This document shows, piece by piece, positions 9,165-17,119 of a stretch of 64,000 nt of DNA. This DNA is from Streptomyces sp. A1136. GTDB lineage: Bacteria; Actinomycetota; Actinomycetes; Streptomycetales; Streptomycetaceae. Position 1 is the stretch's first letter. The number at the start of each line of letters is the position of its first letter. The DNA lies in NCBI RefSeq assembly GCF_004795055.1, contig NZ_SSBJ01000013.1, positions 62,001 through 126,000 of the forward strand, written 5' to 3'. Below the pieces are notes generated by a model. That model searched no databases. It saw only the letters and a list, made by a program, of their open reading frames with translations, and was not told where the DNA came from. The translations under genes were made by a program, and so were the position numbers.

Positions 9165-9913
9165 CCACCGGAACGCTCAAGCTCGTCAAGCTCGAAATCA
9201 GCCGCGCCCTGCGCAACAAGAAGTACCTGTTCTTCACCGTCCTCTATCCGGCCGCGCTCTTCCTGATGCTCGGCGGAACCCTGGACGGCACGACCAAGGT
9301 CATGGGTACGGAACTGACCATGCCCGCCTTCTACATGGTCGCCATGGCCTCCTTCGGCGCCCTGACGGCCGTCCTCATGGGCAACAGCGAGCGGATAGCC
9401 AAGGAGCGGGAGTCGGGCTGGGTGCGTCAGCTGCGCCTGACCGCCCTGCCGGGCCGCGGCTACGTCCTCGCCAAGACCGCCAGCGCCGGCGTGCTGTCGC
9501 TGCCCGCCATCCTCGTCGTCTTCGCGGTGGCCGCCCTCGCCAAGGGCGTCCGGTTCGACGCCTGGCAGTGGCTCGCCCTGACGGGCTCGATCTGGGCCGG
9601 CAGCCTCGTCTTCGCCGCCCTCGGCGTCGCCCTCGGCTACCTGGCCACCGGCGACACCGTCCGCCCCATCACCATGCTGTTCTACTTCGGACTCTCCATC
9701 CTCGGCGGTCTGTGGATGCCCACGGCGAACTTCCCGCAGTGGCTGCGGAACATCTGCGAGTGGCTGCCGACCCACGCCTACGCGGGCCTCGGCCAGGCGA
9801 TAGAGCTGGGTGGCGCGCCCCACATGAAGGACGTGGCGATCCTCGCGGTCTACTTCGTACTGTTCACCGGTGCCGCCGCCTGGCTGTACCGCAAGGACTC
9901 TCTGAAGGCGTGA
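9161..9913 (+). CDS. ABC-2 type exporter permease
   Basis: This is the membrane component of the exporter, 250 residues with six predicted helices: an early one at about residues 23-39, then pairs ending with AAAWLYRKDSLKA. It fits the ABC-2 membrane family, including the glycine-rich GGLWMPTANFPQWL region before the last helices. The ATG overlaps the ATPase stop (ATGA), and its own stop overlaps the sensor kinase GTG (GTGA). The substrate cannot be inferred from sequence. Confidence 0.93.
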   Translation: MTTGTLKLVKLEISRALRNKKYLFFTVLYPAALFLMLGGTLDGTTKVMGTELTMPAFYMVAMASFGALTAVLMGNSERIAKERESGWVRQLRLTALPGRGYVLAKTASAGVLSLPAILVVFAVAALAKGVRFDAWQWLALTGSIWAGSLVFAALGVALGYLATGDTVRPITMLFYFGLSILGGLWMPTANFPQWLRNICEWLPTHAYAGLGQAIELGGAPHMKDVAILAVYFVLFTGAAAWLYRKDSLKA

Positions 9914-11106
9914 CGACGCAAGTGACCACCGCGACCAGGACAGTGAACGACAGCCTGACGGGAGTACCCGGCGGGCCGAGGGTGGGCATGCGGCCCGAGA
10001 CCCGGCGCCACAAGATCGTGAAGTCGATGTGGATCAGCCTGTGGCTGTTCTACCTCAGCGCCCCCGTCACGGACCTGGTCGGCGGCGGACACAGTACGCA
10101 GGCCCGCGTGCTCGGCGGTCTGGGCCTCGCGGTCTTCGTCGCCTGGTACCTGGTCCTGGTGTTCCGCACCGCCCGGGACAGCGGGGTGCGCTGGCTGCTG
10201 ATCTCGATCGCGGCGCTCTCCGCCCAGGCCACCGTCCTCTCCCTGAGCCTGGGCCGCGAATGGCTCGTCCTCTTCGTCTACGTCTCCATCTCCTCCGGCG
10301 CCTCGTTGCCGGGGGAGATCTCCCGCTGGACGGTGCCGGGCGCGACCGCGCTGCTGACGGTGACGGCCATGGCGGTGCCGGGCGGGGACGCCTACCTGGC
10401 GGGCCTGCTGATCCCGGCGGTGATGGGCGGCTTCGCGATGGTCGGCATCCGCGCGATGATCCGTACCACCGTGGAACTGCGCGAGGCGCGGGCGACGGTG
10501 GCGCAGCTCGCGGCCAACGAGGAACGACTGCGGATGGCCCGGGACCTGCACGACCTGCTCGGGCACTCGCTGTCCCTGATCACGCTCAAGAGCGAGCTGG
10601 CGGGTCGAATGCTGCCGGACCGCCCGGAACTCGCCGCCCAGCAGGTGGCGGACATCGAGCAGGTCAGCCGGCAGGCGCTGGTCGACGTACGGGAGGCGGT
10701 CAGCGGCTACCGGCGCCCGACCCTGCCGGGTGAACTGGCCGGCGCGCGCACGGCCCTGACCGCGGCGGGCGTGGTCGCCGACCTGCCCTCGGAGGTCCCG
10801 GAGGACCTTCCGCAGGACATCGAGTCGGCGCTGGCCTGGTCGCTGCGCGAGGCGGTGACGAACGCCGTGCGGCACAGTGGCGCCAAACGCTGCACGGTCA
10901 CCCTGGCTTCCCGGCAGACCCTGGGCGGCCATGTCGTCGAACTGGTCGTCTTCGACGACGGCGCGGGCGGCGCCGCCCCCCACGGGAACGGCCTCACCGG
11001 CCTGACCGAGCGGCTTCAGGCGGTGGGCGGCACCCTGGAGGCCGGCCCGGTGGGCAGGACGGGCTTCCGGTTGCTGGCCCGCGTCCCCCTAGGATCGACC
11101 TCATGA
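9910..11106 (+). CDS. Sensor histidine kinase (NarL/DesK-type HisKA_3 family)
   Basis: This is a 398-residue membrane kinase. An N-terminal region with five or six hydrophobic segments (residues about 38-175) is followed by a dimerisation/phosphoacceptor helix, where the motif RLRMARDLHDLLGHSLS contains the phosphorylated histidine. The ATPase domain has EAVTNAVRHS (N box) and DDGAGG followed by GLTGL. The GTG at 9910 is chosen because it forms the GTGA overlap with the permease gene. The kinase resembles DesK, which senses membrane state through its membrane domain; here the likely signal is membrane or drug stress related to the neighbouring exporter, which is an inference. Confidence 0.92.
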   Translation: MTTQVTTATRTVNDSLTGVPGGPRVGMRPETRRHKIVKSMWISLWLFYLSAPVTDLVGGGHSTQARVLGGLGLAVFVAWYLVLVFRTARDSGVRWLLISIAALSAQATVLSLSLGREWLVLFVYVSISSGASLPGEISRWTVPGATALLTVTAMAVPGGDAYLAGLLIPAVMGGFAMVGIRAMIRTTVELREARATVAQLAANEERLRMARDLHDLLGHSLSLITLKSELAGRMLPDRPELAAQQVADIEQVSRQALVDVREAVSGYRRPTLPGELAGARTALTAAGVVADLPSEVPEDLPQDIESALAWSLREAVTNAVRHSGAKRCTVTLASRQTLGGHVVELVVFDDGAGGAAPHGNGLTGLTERLQAVGGTLEAGPVGRTGFRLLARVPLGSTS

Positions 11107-11720
11107 CGCCACGGCCCATCCGGATCCTCCTCGCCGAGGACCAGTCCATGGTCCGGGAAGCCCTCGCCGCGCTGCTCGGTCTGGAGCCGGACATCGAGGT
11201 GCTGGCCCAAGTGGCCCGCGGGGACGAGGTCCTGACGGCGGCCCGCGCCCACGATGTGAATGTGGCGCTGCTCGACATCGAGATGCCGGGCATGACGGGA
11301 ATCGAGGCGGCCGCGGCCCTGCGGGACGCCCTGCCGGATCTGCGGATCGTCATCCTGACCACCTTCGGCCGACCCGGCTATCTCCGCGGGGCGATGGAGG
11401 CGGGGGCGTCGGCGTTCCTCGTGAAGGACGCCCCGGCCGCCCAACTGGCCGAAGCGGTGCGCAAGGTCCTCACGGGGGAGCGCGTCATCGACCCGACGCT
11501 GGCGGCGGCTGCCCTGGCCGAGGGGGCGAACCCGCTGACCGACCGGGAACGCGAGGTGCTGCGCGCGGCGGAGTTCGGCGCGACCAACGCCGAACTCGCG
11601 ACGCGACTGCACCTGTCCCAGGGCACGGTCCGCAACTACCTCTCGACGGCCATCCAAAAACTGGCCGCCCGCAACCGCGCCGAAGCCGTCCGGGTGGCCC
11701 GCGAAAAGGGCTGGCTTTAG
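11103..11720 (+). CDS. Response regulator, NarL/FixJ family
   Basis: This 205-residue partner of the upstream kinase has a receiver domain with the acidic pair LAEDQ, the phospho-acceptor Asp in LLDIEMPG, Thr in ILTTFG and Lys in FLVKDA. The C-terminal LuxR-type helix-turn-helix contains LTDREREVLRAAEFG and NAELATRLHLSQGTVRNYLS. It overlaps the kinase stop by ATGA and is the last gene of the unit, ending at a hairpin. It is a good candidate for binding the palindrome at 8111-8130. Confidence 0.94.
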   Translation: MTPRPIRILLAEDQSMVREALAALLGLEPDIEVLAQVARGDEVLTAARAHDVNVALLDIEMPGMTGIEAAAALRDALPDLRIVILTTFGRPGYLRGAMEAGASAFLVKDAPAAQLAEAVRKVLTGERVIDPTLAAAALAEGANPLTDREREVLRAAEFGATNAELATRLHLSQGTVRNYLSTAIQKLAARNRAEAVRVAREKGWL

Positions 11721-11730
11721 CACCGTCGGC

Positions 11731-11767
11731 GTAACCCGCCTCGCCGGCCGATCCGGCGGCGGGTTAC
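11731..11767 (+). terminator. Hairpin between convergent genes, with duplicated core
   Basis: GTAACCCGCC (11731-11740) pairs with GGCGGGTTAC (11758-11767), with a nested GCCGG/CCGGC stem inside. A 24-base stretch from 11740 to 11763 is repeated exactly at 11771-11794, giving a second partial hairpin. It ends the response regulator gene and probably also the convergent gene at 11798. Confidence 0.75.
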
Positions 11768-11797
11768 GGCCTCGCCGGCCGATCCGGCGGCGGGGGG

Positions 11798-12589
11798 TCA
11801 GTTCAGGAGGGCGCGAGCCGAGAAGGCCTCCGCACGGACACGGGCCGCCGCAGCCGTGTCCACCGCGTCGACCACCTCCGCGTACGCCTCCAGCTCCGCC
11901 GCGCCCGTCACGAACTGCCCCCGCTCCACCAGCACCCGCGCCCGCTCGTACCGCAGCGACGCCGGGTGCGAGGGCAGCAGCAGCGACAGGTCCAGCGCCC
12001 ACAGCGCGACCCCCGACTGTTCCGGCCGGGTGGCGGCCCATGCCCGGATGTTGTTCAGGATGCGCAGCACGATGTCCAGCGTCCGGGCCGGCGTCCGCGG
12101 CCCGGACGCCTGCTCCGCCGTACCCGTCCCGAGCGAGGCGCCCCCCGCGAAGGGGTCCACCACGACCCCTTCCGCCGGGTCCCCGAAGCCCACCACGAAG
12201 TGCCCCGGCAGCCCCAGCCCGTACACCGGCGCACCCGCGCGCCGGGCCACCTCCAGCCAGACGACGGAAAGCAGGATCGGCAGGCCCCGCCGGCGCCGCA
12301 GCACCTCGTGCAGCAGCGAGGAGGAGAGCCGGTCGTAGTCCGCCGGGGTCCCGTGGAAACCGAGCCGGCCGCCCAGCAGCTCCGTCACCGCCGAGGCCCA
12401 CGCCGCCCCGCCGCGCAGCCCGTACGGCAGCAACCCCGCCAGCCGGTCCAACTCGATCTGCACCCAGTCGATGACCCGCTCGTCCAGCTCCGGATCGGCC
12501 TCCGCCGACAGCAGCAGGCACAGCAGCGCCAGGTCCGGCCGTTCAGAGCGGGCCTCGGCCGCGAACCGGGAACGCCCGTCGGGGCTCAC
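11798..12589 (-). CDS. SirB1/transglutaminase-like conserved protein
   Basis: This 263-residue cytoplasmic protein of the SirB1 (Transglut_core2) family has a helical N-terminal half, RRRRGLPILLSVVWLEVARRAG, then GLPGHFVVGF where the conserved histidine of the fold sits, and VVDPFAGG. The usual catalytic cysteine is not obvious, as is typical of this family, so enzymatic activity is doubtful. A helical tetratricopeptide-like tail follows (LLLPSHPASLRYERARVLVERGQF). The GTG start overlaps the upstream acetyltransferase stop by GTGA, so the pair forms an operon. The biological role is unknown to me. Confidence 0.82.
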   Translation of the reverse strand: MSPDGRSRFAAEARSERPDLALLCLLLSAEADPELDERVIDWVQIELDRLAGLLPYGLRGGAAWASAVTELLGGRLGFHGTPADYDRLSSSLLHEVLRRRRGLPILLSVVWLEVARRAGAPVYGLGLPGHFVVGFGDPAEGVVVDPFAGGASLGTGTAEQASGPRTPARTLDIVLRILNNIRAWAATRPEQSGVALWALDLSLLLPSHPASLRYERARVLVERGQFVTGAAELEAYAEVVDAVDTAAAARVRAEAFSARALLN

Positions 12590-13569
12590 GCCCCCGCCCG
12601 GAAGTGGTGGTAGGCGTGGTGCGTCACGAAGCCCATCCCGTCGTACATCGCGCGCGCGCCGGGGTTGTCCGTCTCGACCTGGAGCCACGCCGCCGAGGCG
12701 CCCTCCTCCAGCGCCCGCCGGGCCAGGGCCGTCATCACGGCCGTCGCGTGTCCCCGGCGGCGCAGGCCGGGATCGACCTCGACCGCCGCGAAACCGGCCC
12801 ACCGGCCGTCCACCACCATCCGTCCGATCGCCCGTCCGGGCAGCGTCGCGAACCACACCGAGGGACCCGCGACCAGGACCCGCCGGGCGACCTCGGGTTC
12901 CTTGACCCGCCCGTACCGCCCGAGCCACTCCTCGTCGGGCGTCCGGGTCAGCCGGACCCCGGCCGCCGCGGCGGCCTCCACGTCCCCGATCGGGGCGAGC
13001 GCCGCGATACGGACCTCCGCCGAGACCTCGTTCGCCCAGCCCCGCCGCTCCAGCTCCGCGCACAGTCGTTCCTGGGTGCCGAGCGCGCCGGTCGCGGCCT
13101 GCACGTACGCCGGAAGGCGACGTTCGGTGTACCAGGAGGTCACTCGCGCGAGTGCTTCGTCCAGGGATGTCCCCGGGTCGCCCAGGGGCAGCACGGAGTT
13201 GGCCCGACGGGTGAATCCGGCGGCCGCCCGCAAGGTCCACTCGCCCAGCGGCTCGCTCTGCAGCGGCTGCCAGGCCCGGGCCGCCACCCGTGCCAGCTCC
13301 TCGAAAGACGCCGTGGGCCCCTTGCGTCGGGCCGGCGCCGGAGGGACGATCTTGCCTGCTACCAGCGCCGATTCCGCGATGTGGACGGAAAGCCCGTCCT
13401 TGCGTGTGATCGTGAGCACACCCTCGGTCCAGGATGTGAGAACCCCGACCGTGTCCGTGAACGAGGGGCGCCCGCTCAGGTCCGCCTCCACCCGTCGCAC
13501 AGAAACCCGTTTACCCACGTCAGTGGGGGTAATACGGATCTCCAGCAGTCCACCGGCAGTGATTTCCAC
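12586..13569 (-). CDS. GNAT-family N-acetyltransferase with N-terminal extra domain
   Basis: This 327-residue protein has residues 1-80 that look like a small beta-rich domain (LLEIRITPTDVGKRVSVRRV). The C-terminal 150 residues are a GNAT fold with the acetyl-CoA-binding loop VDPGLRRRGHATAVM and the family ending LQVETDNPGARAMYDGMGF. The substrate is unknown. It is transcribed away from the ferredoxin gene. On its strand TAGTAT at 13614-13619 is a plausible -10. AGGAGG lies somewhat far upstream of the GTG chosen here, so the start is only moderately certain. Confidence 0.85.
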   Translation of the reverse strand: MEITAGGLLEIRITPTDVGKRVSVRRVEADLSGRPSFTDTVGVLTSWTEGVLTITRKDGLSVHIAESALVAGKIVPPAPARRKGPTASFEELARVAARAWQPLQSEPLGEWTLRAAAGFTRRANSVLPLGDPGTSLDEALARVTSWYTERRLPAYVQAATGALGTQERLCAELERRGWANEVSAEVRIAALAPIGDVEAAAAAGVRLTRTPDEEWLGRYGRVKEPEVARRVLVAGPSVWFATLPGRAIGRMVVDGRWAGFAAVEVDPGLRRRGHATAVMTALARRALEEGASAAWLQVETDNPGARAMYDGMGFVTHHAYHHFRAGA

Positions 13570-13686
13570 AGCTCTGTCCGCCCCTCCTGTTCGGATCGTG
13601 CCCGGGAACGGAGATACTAGGCGTGGGCATCGACGACGCCGCGCTCCCGCGCGATATGGACAGCCCTACCGAGGAGGAACGAGAGC

Positions 13687-14013
13687 GTGACCTACGTCAT
13701 CGCGGAGCCTTGTGTCGACGTCAAGGACAAGGCATGCATCGAAGAGTGCCCCGTCGACTGCATCTACGAGGGCCAGCGGTCCTTGTACATCCACCCGGAC
13801 GAATGCGTCGACTGTGGTGCGTGTGAGCCGGTCTGCCCGGTCGAAGCGATCTTCTACGAGGACGACACCCCGGAGGAGTGGAAGGACTACTACAAGGCGA
13901 ATGTGGAGTTCTTCGACGAGCTCGGTTCGCCCGGTGGCGCCTCCAAGCTCGGCCTGATCGAGCGGGACCACCCCTTCATCGCCGCGCTGCCGCCGATGGG
14001 CGAGGGCCACTGA
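13687..14013 (+). CDS. fdxA: 7Fe ferredoxin (FdxA type)
   Basis: This 108-residue electron carrier has one [3Fe-4S] and one [4Fe-4S] cluster. By family pattern Cys9, Cys17 and Cys50 bind the three-iron cluster and Cys21, Cys40, Cys43 and Cys46 the four-iron cluster; Cys25 is extra. The C-terminal half is the usual acidic extension of actinobacterial 7Fe ferredoxins (DDTPEEWKDYYKANVEFF). GAGGAGG at about 13672-13678 positions the GTG start. It precedes dapC, an order I recall for M. tuberculosis fdxC and its neighbour aminotransferase. Confidence 0.95.
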   Translation: MTYVIAEPCVDVKDKACIEECPVDCIYEGQRSLYIHPDECVDCGACEPVCPVEAIFYEDDTPEEWKDYYKANVEFFDELGSPGGASKLGLIERDHPFIAALPPMGEGH

Positions 14014-14040
14014 CGGCTGTCGCCCCGGCGCAGTGTGCTT

Positions 14041-14073
14041 CGGTCCCGTCCGGCCCCGTGCCGCACGGGACCG
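14041..14073 (+). terminator. Hairpin after the ferredoxin gene
   Basis: CGGTCCCGT (14041-14049) pairs with ACGGGACCG (14065-14073), and there is a small nested GGC/GCC stem. It starts 27 bases after the ferredoxin stop. Confidence 0.55.
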
Positions 14074-14151
14074 AGCCGTTTCCGAGGCACCGGCCGCCGG
14101 CGGAGCCGCGATCGGCAGGACCGCCGGCGGTCAGGACCCGCCGTGATCAGG

Positions 14152-14198
14152 ACCGGTAGCGAGCAGACCGGTAGCGAGCAGGACCAGTGAGCGAGCAG
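14152..14198 (+). repeat. 15-base tandem repeat across the dapC start region
   Basis: ACCGGTAGCGAGCAG occurs at 14152-14166 and again at 14167-14181. A degenerate third copy (ACCAGTGAGCGAGCAG) begins at 14183 and contains the GTG start codon at 14187. The repeat therefore includes the ribosome-binding region of dapC. Confidence 0.8.
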
Positions 14199-15311
14199 AG
14201 AGCAGAGAGCACCGTGGCCGCAGTATCCGCACGTCTTCCCGCCTTCCCCTGGGACAAGCTGGAGCCGTACAAGGCGACGGCGGCCGCCCACGCCGACGGC
14301 ATCGTCGACCTGTCGGTCGGTACGCCCGTCGACCCGGTTCCGGAGCTGATCCGCGGCGCCCTCGTCGCCGCCGCCGACTCCCCGGGCTATCCGACGGTGT
14401 GGGGGACGGTCGCACTGCGCGACGCGATCACGGGCTGGCTGCGCGGACGCCTCGGCGCGAGCGCCGTCGGGCACCGCAACGTCCTGCCGGTGGTCGGCTC
14501 CAAGGAGCTGGTGGCCTGGCTGCCGACCCAGCTGGGGCTGGGCGCCGGCGACAAGGTCGCCTACCCGCGGCTCGCCTACCCCACCTACGAGGTCGGCGCC
14601 CGGCTGTGCGGCGCCGAGCCGGTGGTCTACGACGACCCGACCGAGCTCGACCCGGCGGGCCTGAGGCTGCTGTGGCTCAACTCCCCCTCCAACCCGACCG
14701 GCCGGGTCCTCCCCAAGGAGGAGCTGATCCGGATCGTGGCCTGGGCGCGGGAGCACGGCGTCCTCGTGTTCAGCGACGAGTGCTACCTGGAGCTGGGCTG
14801 GGACGCGGAGCCCGTCTCCGTCCTGCACGACGAGGTCTGCGGCGGTTCCTACGAGGGACTCGTCGCCGTTCACTCGCTGTCCAAGCGGTCCAACCTGGCC
14901 GGCTACCGGGCGGCGTTCATCGCCGGTGACGCGGACGTGCTCGGCGAGCTGCTGGAGATCCGCAAGCACGGCGGCATGATGACCCCGGCGCCGGTGCAGG
15001 CCGCCGTGGTCGCGGCCCTGGGCGACGACGCGCACGTGGAGGAGCAGCGCGAGCGCTACGCCGCCCGCCGCGAGGCGCTGCGCGGGGCGCTGGAGGCGCA
15101 CGGTTTCCGCATCGAGCACAGCGAGGCCAGCCTGTACCTGTGGGCCACCCGCGACGAGCCCTGCTGGCAGACGGTGGCCCACCTCGCGGAGCTGGGCATC
15201 CTGGTCGCGCCGGGCGACTTCTACGGCGAGGCGGGCGCGAACTTCGTCCGCGTCGCCTTCACCGCCACCGACGAGCGGGTCGAAGCCGCGGTCAAGCGGC
15301 TCGGCGCGTAG
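14187..15311 (+). CDS. dapC: Succinyldiaminopimelate transaminase, DapC
   Basis: This PLP-dependent class I/II aminotransferase, 374 residues, is predicted to convert N-succinyl-2-amino-6-ketopimelate to N-succinyl-diaminopimelate in the lysine and peptidoglycan-precursor pathway. NSPSNPTGR and the PLP lysine in SLSKRSNLAGYR are visible, and the N-terminal sequence LPAFPWDKLEPYKATAAAH is typical of actinobacterial DapC. dapE, a later step, lies 1.8 kb downstream. The GTG at 14187 lies in the tandem repeat with only a weak AGGA upstream; an in-frame GTG at 14214 would remove nine residues and is possible. Confidence 0.92.
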   Translation: MSEQRAESTVAAVSARLPAFPWDKLEPYKATAAAHADGIVDLSVGTPVDPVPELIRGALVAAADSPGYPTVWGTVALRDAITGWLRGRLGASAVGHRNVLPVVGSKELVAWLPTQLGLGAGDKVAYPRLAYPTYEVGARLCGAEPVVYDDPTELDPAGLRLLWLNSPSNPTGRVLPKEELIRIVAWAREHGVLVFSDECYLELGWDAEPVSVLHDEVCGGSYEGLVAVHSLSKRSNLAGYRAAFIAGDADVLGELLEIRKHGGMMTPAPVQAAVVAALGDDAHVEEQRERYAARREALRGALEAHGFRIEHSEASLYLWATRDEPCWQTVAHLAELGILVAPGDFYGEAGANFVRVAFTATDERVEAAVKRLGA

Positions 15312-15354
15312 CGCGGATCCGATAGGCAGGCGGCACACACAGAACAGGCGCAGC

Positions 15355-15389
15355 CCGAGGGGCCGGGAATCGGACTCCCGGCCCCTCGG
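15355..15389 (+). terminator. Bidirectional hairpin terminator
   Basis: A perfect 14-base-pair stem (15355-15368 with 15376-15389) has a 7-base loop. It lies between the convergent dapC and the secreted protein gene, so it can serve both. Confidence 0.8.
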
Positions 15390-15407
15390 TGTTCCCGCGG
15401 CGGCGGG

Positions 15408-15803
15408 TCAGTGGCCGAGACCGCCCAGCGGTCCGGCGTTCAGCGGCAGCCCGGAGGTCGGCAGCCCGGAGGTGGGCAGCCCCGAGGTCGGCAGGGCCGA
15501 GGTCGGCAGGGCCGAGGTGGGCAGCTCGGACGTGGGCAGCCCGGAGGTCGGCAGGCCGGCCAGCAGCGGGCCGGCCGCCTCGGTCAGCTGGGCGGGGGCG
15601 GCCTTCGCCGCGGTGTCCGTGGCGGTGGCGGCGGTGTCGCCGACGGCGGCGACACCGGCGTCGGGGGACGTGAGCGCGCCCAGCTGCGGCACGGACTCCA
15701 GGCCCGCGGCGCTGGCCGCGCCGGCCGCACCGACCACGGGAGCTGCCCCGGCTGCGAGGAGCAGCGCGGTACGGGCGATCCGACGGGTCAGGGGGAAGGA
15801 CAT
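15408..15803 (-). CDS. Small secreted protein with LPTS-type pentapeptide repeats
   Basis: This 131-residue protein has a classic signal peptide: basic MSFPLTRRIAR, a hydrophobic core, and a probable cleavage after ASA near residue 32. The mature part is rich in Ala and Thr, and then carries seven perfect five-residue repeats of the type (G/E/A)LPTS plus one degenerate unit, ending LPLNAGPLGGLGH. AGGAG with good spacing precedes the ATG. I do not recognise the family beyond short exported Ala/Gly-rich streptomycete proteins. The repeats suggest an extended, possibly O-glycosylated or surface-associated segment, which is a guess from the threonine/serine/proline content. Confidence 0.75.
   Translation of the reverse strand: MSFPLTRRIARTALLLAAGAAPVVGAAGAASAAGLESVPQLGALTSPDAGVAAVGDTAATATDTAAKAAPAQLTEAAGPLLAGLPTSGLPTSELPTSALPTSALPTSGLPTSGLPTSGLPLNAGPLGGLGH
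15438..15557 (-). repeat. Eight in-frame 15-base repeats
   Basis: On the coding strand each unit encodes (G/E/A)-L-P-T-S; the last encodes GLPLN. The unit is GC-rich with few silent differences, so it is prone to expansion or contraction. Confidence 0.85.
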
Positions 15804-16055
15804 GATGCTCCTAAGCGGTAGCGGCTGAGTACGCCGGTACAACCGCTCCCGGGGCGGGGTAAGTTGCGGACCCGATCGGTAAAGGATCGGTAACGCATCG
15901 TTTAATCGGCTTCCGCGACAACCGCACCGGACCCGCGCCCACCAGGTCTTCCGCCCCTTCCGCGCCCCCGGCGCCGCCCTGCCGGTCACCCCCGGGCGAG
16001 GGACGTCCCGGACGCCCGAGCGATATCCGGGCCGGGGGGCGGTTCACAGCCGGGA

Positions 16056-17030
16056 TCAGCGGTGCACGAAGATCCGTACCTCGTCCGCCTGCGCGGTGGC
16101 GTCCCGCGGCGCACCGGACCGCCCCGACCCTGCCCGCTCGCTCTGCCACGCGCCGCCCGCCGCGCCCGCCGTCCAGCCCCGGGAGGCGTACGAGACCCGG
16201 GCGATGCCCAGGTCGTGGGAGTGTGCCACCGCCCAGTACGCCACCACCCGGGCGCGCCGGAACGCCGAGTCGGCCGGTCCCTGCGGCTGCCCGACGGTGA
16301 CCTCCGCCTCCGGGGCGCCGGCGCCGGCCTTCGCGGGGGCGGGGGCGGCCGGGTTGTCCACCCGGACCTGCTTGCCGAAGATCCGCACCAGCTCCGCCCG
16401 CACCTGCTCCGGCCGACCGGGCTCGGTGGGCGCCGGCCCGCCGCACGTCACCGAGCCGCCGCCGGCGAACGCCGCCGTCAGGACGGTCGCGTTCGACTCG
16501 TGCTTCGCGTACGCCCCCGGGAAGCCGCTGAGCTGCACCTCCTGCGCGGCGTCGGTCAGCGGCAGCCGCTCCCAGCCCCGTACGTCCAACAGCCGGTCGT
16601 AGAAGATGCCCGCCGCGTACACCGGGTCGCGGATCTCCTGCGGCGTTCCCCATCCCTGCGAGGGGCGCTGTTGGAACAGCCCGAGCGAGTCCCGGTCGCC
16701 GTGGTCGAGGTTGCGCAGCCCCGACTCCTGCATGGCGGTGGCCAGCGCGATGGTGAGGGCCCGGTCGGGGACGCCCTTGGCGACGCCGACGGCCGCTATC
16801 GTCGCCGCGTTCCCGGCCTGCTCCGGCGACATCTCGTACGGCTCGCCCGCACCGCCGCTCTGGCCCCCGGGCGCCTCGGCCGTGCAGTGCGGCGCGCCGC
16901 CCCCGCCGTTGGACTGGTACTGGACGACGAGGTAACCGCCGAGCGCGAGCAGAACGAGCAGACCGGCGATCTTGAGCAGCGGTCGGCGACGGCGCGGACT
17001 GGAGTGATCGGTGGGGGACACGCGGCCCAC
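16056..17030 (-). CDS. Membrane-anchored protein with lysozyme/transglycosylase-like region
   Basis: This 324-residue protein has a basic N-terminus (RRRRPLLK), a single membrane helix (IAGLLVLLALGGYLVVQY, residues about 20-38) and an extracytoplasmic remainder. The section TIALATAMQESGLRNLDHGD followed by SLGLFQQRPSQGWG resembles the Glu-containing active-site region of bacterial soluble lytic transglycosylase-type folds, with the Glu of MQESG as the candidate acid. Actinobacterial homologues are usually listed as hypothetical. It lies between dapC and dapE and is transcribed oppositely, so a role in the wall is plausible but unproven. An in-frame GTG at 17018 is an alternative start. Confidence 0.78.
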   Translation of the reverse strand: MGRVSPTDHSSPRRRRPLLKIAGLLVLLALGGYLVVQYQSNGGGGAPHCTAEAPGGQSGGAGEPYEMSPEQAGNAATIAAVGVAKGVPDRALTIALATAMQESGLRNLDHGDRDSLGLFQQRPSQGWGTPQEIRDPVYAAGIFYDRLLDVRGWERLPLTDAAQEVQLSGFPGAYAKHESNATVLTAAFAGGGSVTCGGPAPTEPGRPEQVRAELVRIFGKQVRVDNPAAPAPAKAGAGAPEAEVTVGQPQGPADSAFRRARVVAYWAVAHSHDLGIARVSYASRGWTAGAAGGAWQSERAGSGRSGAPRDATAQADEVRIFVHR

Positions 17031-17107
17031 CGTACTTGAGCTGCGTGACGGGCTCGCCGGACGCGTCCACCGGCCGGACCGGCAGGGCCTCGTCAGGGCA
17101 CGGGCGT

Positions 17108-17119
17108 TAGGGTCGGTCC
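17108..17119 (+). promoter_or_regulatory. Leaderless -10 element of dapE
   Basis: TAGGGT (17108-17113) is followed by six bases and the ATG of dapE, with no Shine-Dalgarno. The geometry is the same as at mshB. Confidence 0.45.

Noticed and set aside
13623..13826. Small plus-strand frame beginning before the ferredoxin gene
   Set aside because: It overlaps the ferredoxin gene in another frame and lacks a ribosome-binding site; the ferredoxin GTG has a strong one.
15438..15557. Short repeats resembling a CRISPR array
   Set aside because: The repeats are contiguous 15-base coding units without unique spacers.
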